This document shows, piece after piece, positions 63,558-64,000 of a stretch of DNA of 64,000 bases. Position numbers and translations under genes: made by a program. Numbering within the stretch: position 1 is the stretch's first letter; each line of letters starts with the position of its first letter. The stretch is from Citrobacter europaeus. Lineage in GTDB: Bacteria; Pseudomonadota; Gammaproteobacteria; Enterobacterales; Enterobacteriaceae. The notes beneath the pieces were generated by a model that ran no database searches, was not told where the DNA came from, and saw only the letters and a program-made list of their open reading frames with translations. The DNA lies in the NCBI GenBank assembly GCA_020099315.1, contig CP083650.1, forward strand, positions 2,418,001-2,482,000. Reading direction: 5' to 3'.

Positions 63558-64000
63558 GTGAGTTGATAATGTTTATCCGGCATGTGTTTTGCTGGCACAT
63601 TTGTTTCATCGTTCATTTGCAGTAAATCGATTTCAATAGCATTGCAAATCGCATCCAGCGGCAGGTCGTTGTTCTCTGTACCAAACGGATCTTCCAGTTC
63701 TTCTGCAAGCGTGTCGAGCGAAATAAAAGTGTAGGAAATAAGCACTGAAATGAAAGGTGTCATGTAGTGCAGATCCACCACTAAGGCGAATGGCAACATG
63801 ATACAAAACAGGTACACCGTGCGATGAAGGATCAAAGTATACGCAAACGGGACCGGAGTATTCGCAATCCGCTCACAACCTGCCAGCACCGCAGACATAT
63901 CATTTAACCTATTGTTTAAACTATGGAATAATATATCTGATAGTTGTCCATTACGCCTGCGCACGGCCAACCACTCCCCCATCAGCAACAATATGCGGTT
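63554..64000 (-). CDS. yneE: Bestrophin-like inner membrane protein YneE, 5' end outside window
   Basis: The last 148 residues match the E. coli YneE C-terminus (LMGEWLAVRRRNGQLSDILF, IMLPFALVVDLHYMTPFISV, LEDPFGTENNDLPLDAICNA). It is a bestrophin-family channel. The frame is open to the right edge. Its stop overlaps the end of the convergent GFA gene by 4 bases. Confidence 0.95.
   Translation of the reverse strand, partial: NRILLLMGEWLAVRRRNGQLSDILFHSLNNRLNDMSAVLAGCERIANTPVPFAYTLILHRTVYLFCIMLPFALVVDLHYMTPFISVLISYTFISLDTLAEELEDPFGTENNDLPLDAICNAIEIDLLQMNDETNVPAKHMPDKHYQLT

Noticed and set aside
1..64000. CRISPR arrays, rRNA or tRNA genes
   Set aside because: No regularly spaced repeats and no tRNA or rRNA sequence were seen on either strand, including at the element ends.

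Overview
The window is chromosomal DNA of an Enterobacteriaceae member close to Citrobacter or Enterobacter; genus cannot be fixed from the sequence alone. The right end carries tam followed by convergent yneE, the same gene order as in E. coli apart from a GFA-family gene placed between them, and yeeN near the left end is almost identical in sequence to the E. coli protein. Between these lies a long accessory region full of transport, regulatory and detoxification genes plus decayed mobile DNA.

Layout. 0-5 kb: winged-helix regulator (cut by the window edge), OmpA-like barrel, small lipoprotein, periplasmic alkyl sulfatase, yeeN. 5-6.2 kb: decayed DNA. 6.2-9.7 kb: beta-glucoside PTS operon (EIIBCA and GH1 phospho-beta-glucosidase) behind a BglG-type RAT/terminator, with no antiterminator gene nearby. 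9.7-16.2 kb: three MFS exporters (NimT-like, Fsr-like, YbjJ-like), two divergent AraC regulators, and a divergent pair of small degenerate Fur-like proteins. 16.2-22.1 kb: a fhuA-fhuC-fhuD-fhuB hydroxamate siderophore uptake operon. 22.8-25.1 kb: an FAD monooxygenase and a second LpxC. 25.2-29.9 kb: LysR-linked redox genes (amine oxidase, cupin, AhpD-like, SDR, OsmC).

30-50 kb: IS, helicase and repeat scars, then two parallel detoxification clusters. Each contains an iron alcohol dehydrogenase, an NAD(P)H oxidoreductase and other small redox or hydrolytic enzymes. Several of these normally cytoplasmic enzyme families carry signal peptides here, which suggests an envelope-located detoxification route. 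A RamA/SoxS-like activator directly precedes an orphan AcrB/AcrD-type RND pump between the two clusters, next to a BhsA-like stress protein. YqhC-like AraC and three LysR genes sit beside the enzyme genes.

50-60 kb: a boneyard (AraC, MFS, helicase and LacI remnants, and an internally deleted IS3-family element), an orphan HipB-like regulator, a candidate small RNA, two divergent regulators, and a four-gene module of three tyrosine-recombinase proteins plus a small coiled-coil protein. That architecture matches strand-biased circularizing elements (intA-tfp-intB-srap) and related gamma-mobile-trio/Tn554-like modules. A 36-bp site beside the first recombinase has a direct, diverged copy 29.3 kb away at 30.7 kb, so the detoxification and efflux genes may be cargo of one integrated island. 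60.4-64 kb returns to ordinary chromosome: lipoprotein, EamA transporter, GNAT, tam, GFA protein, yneE.
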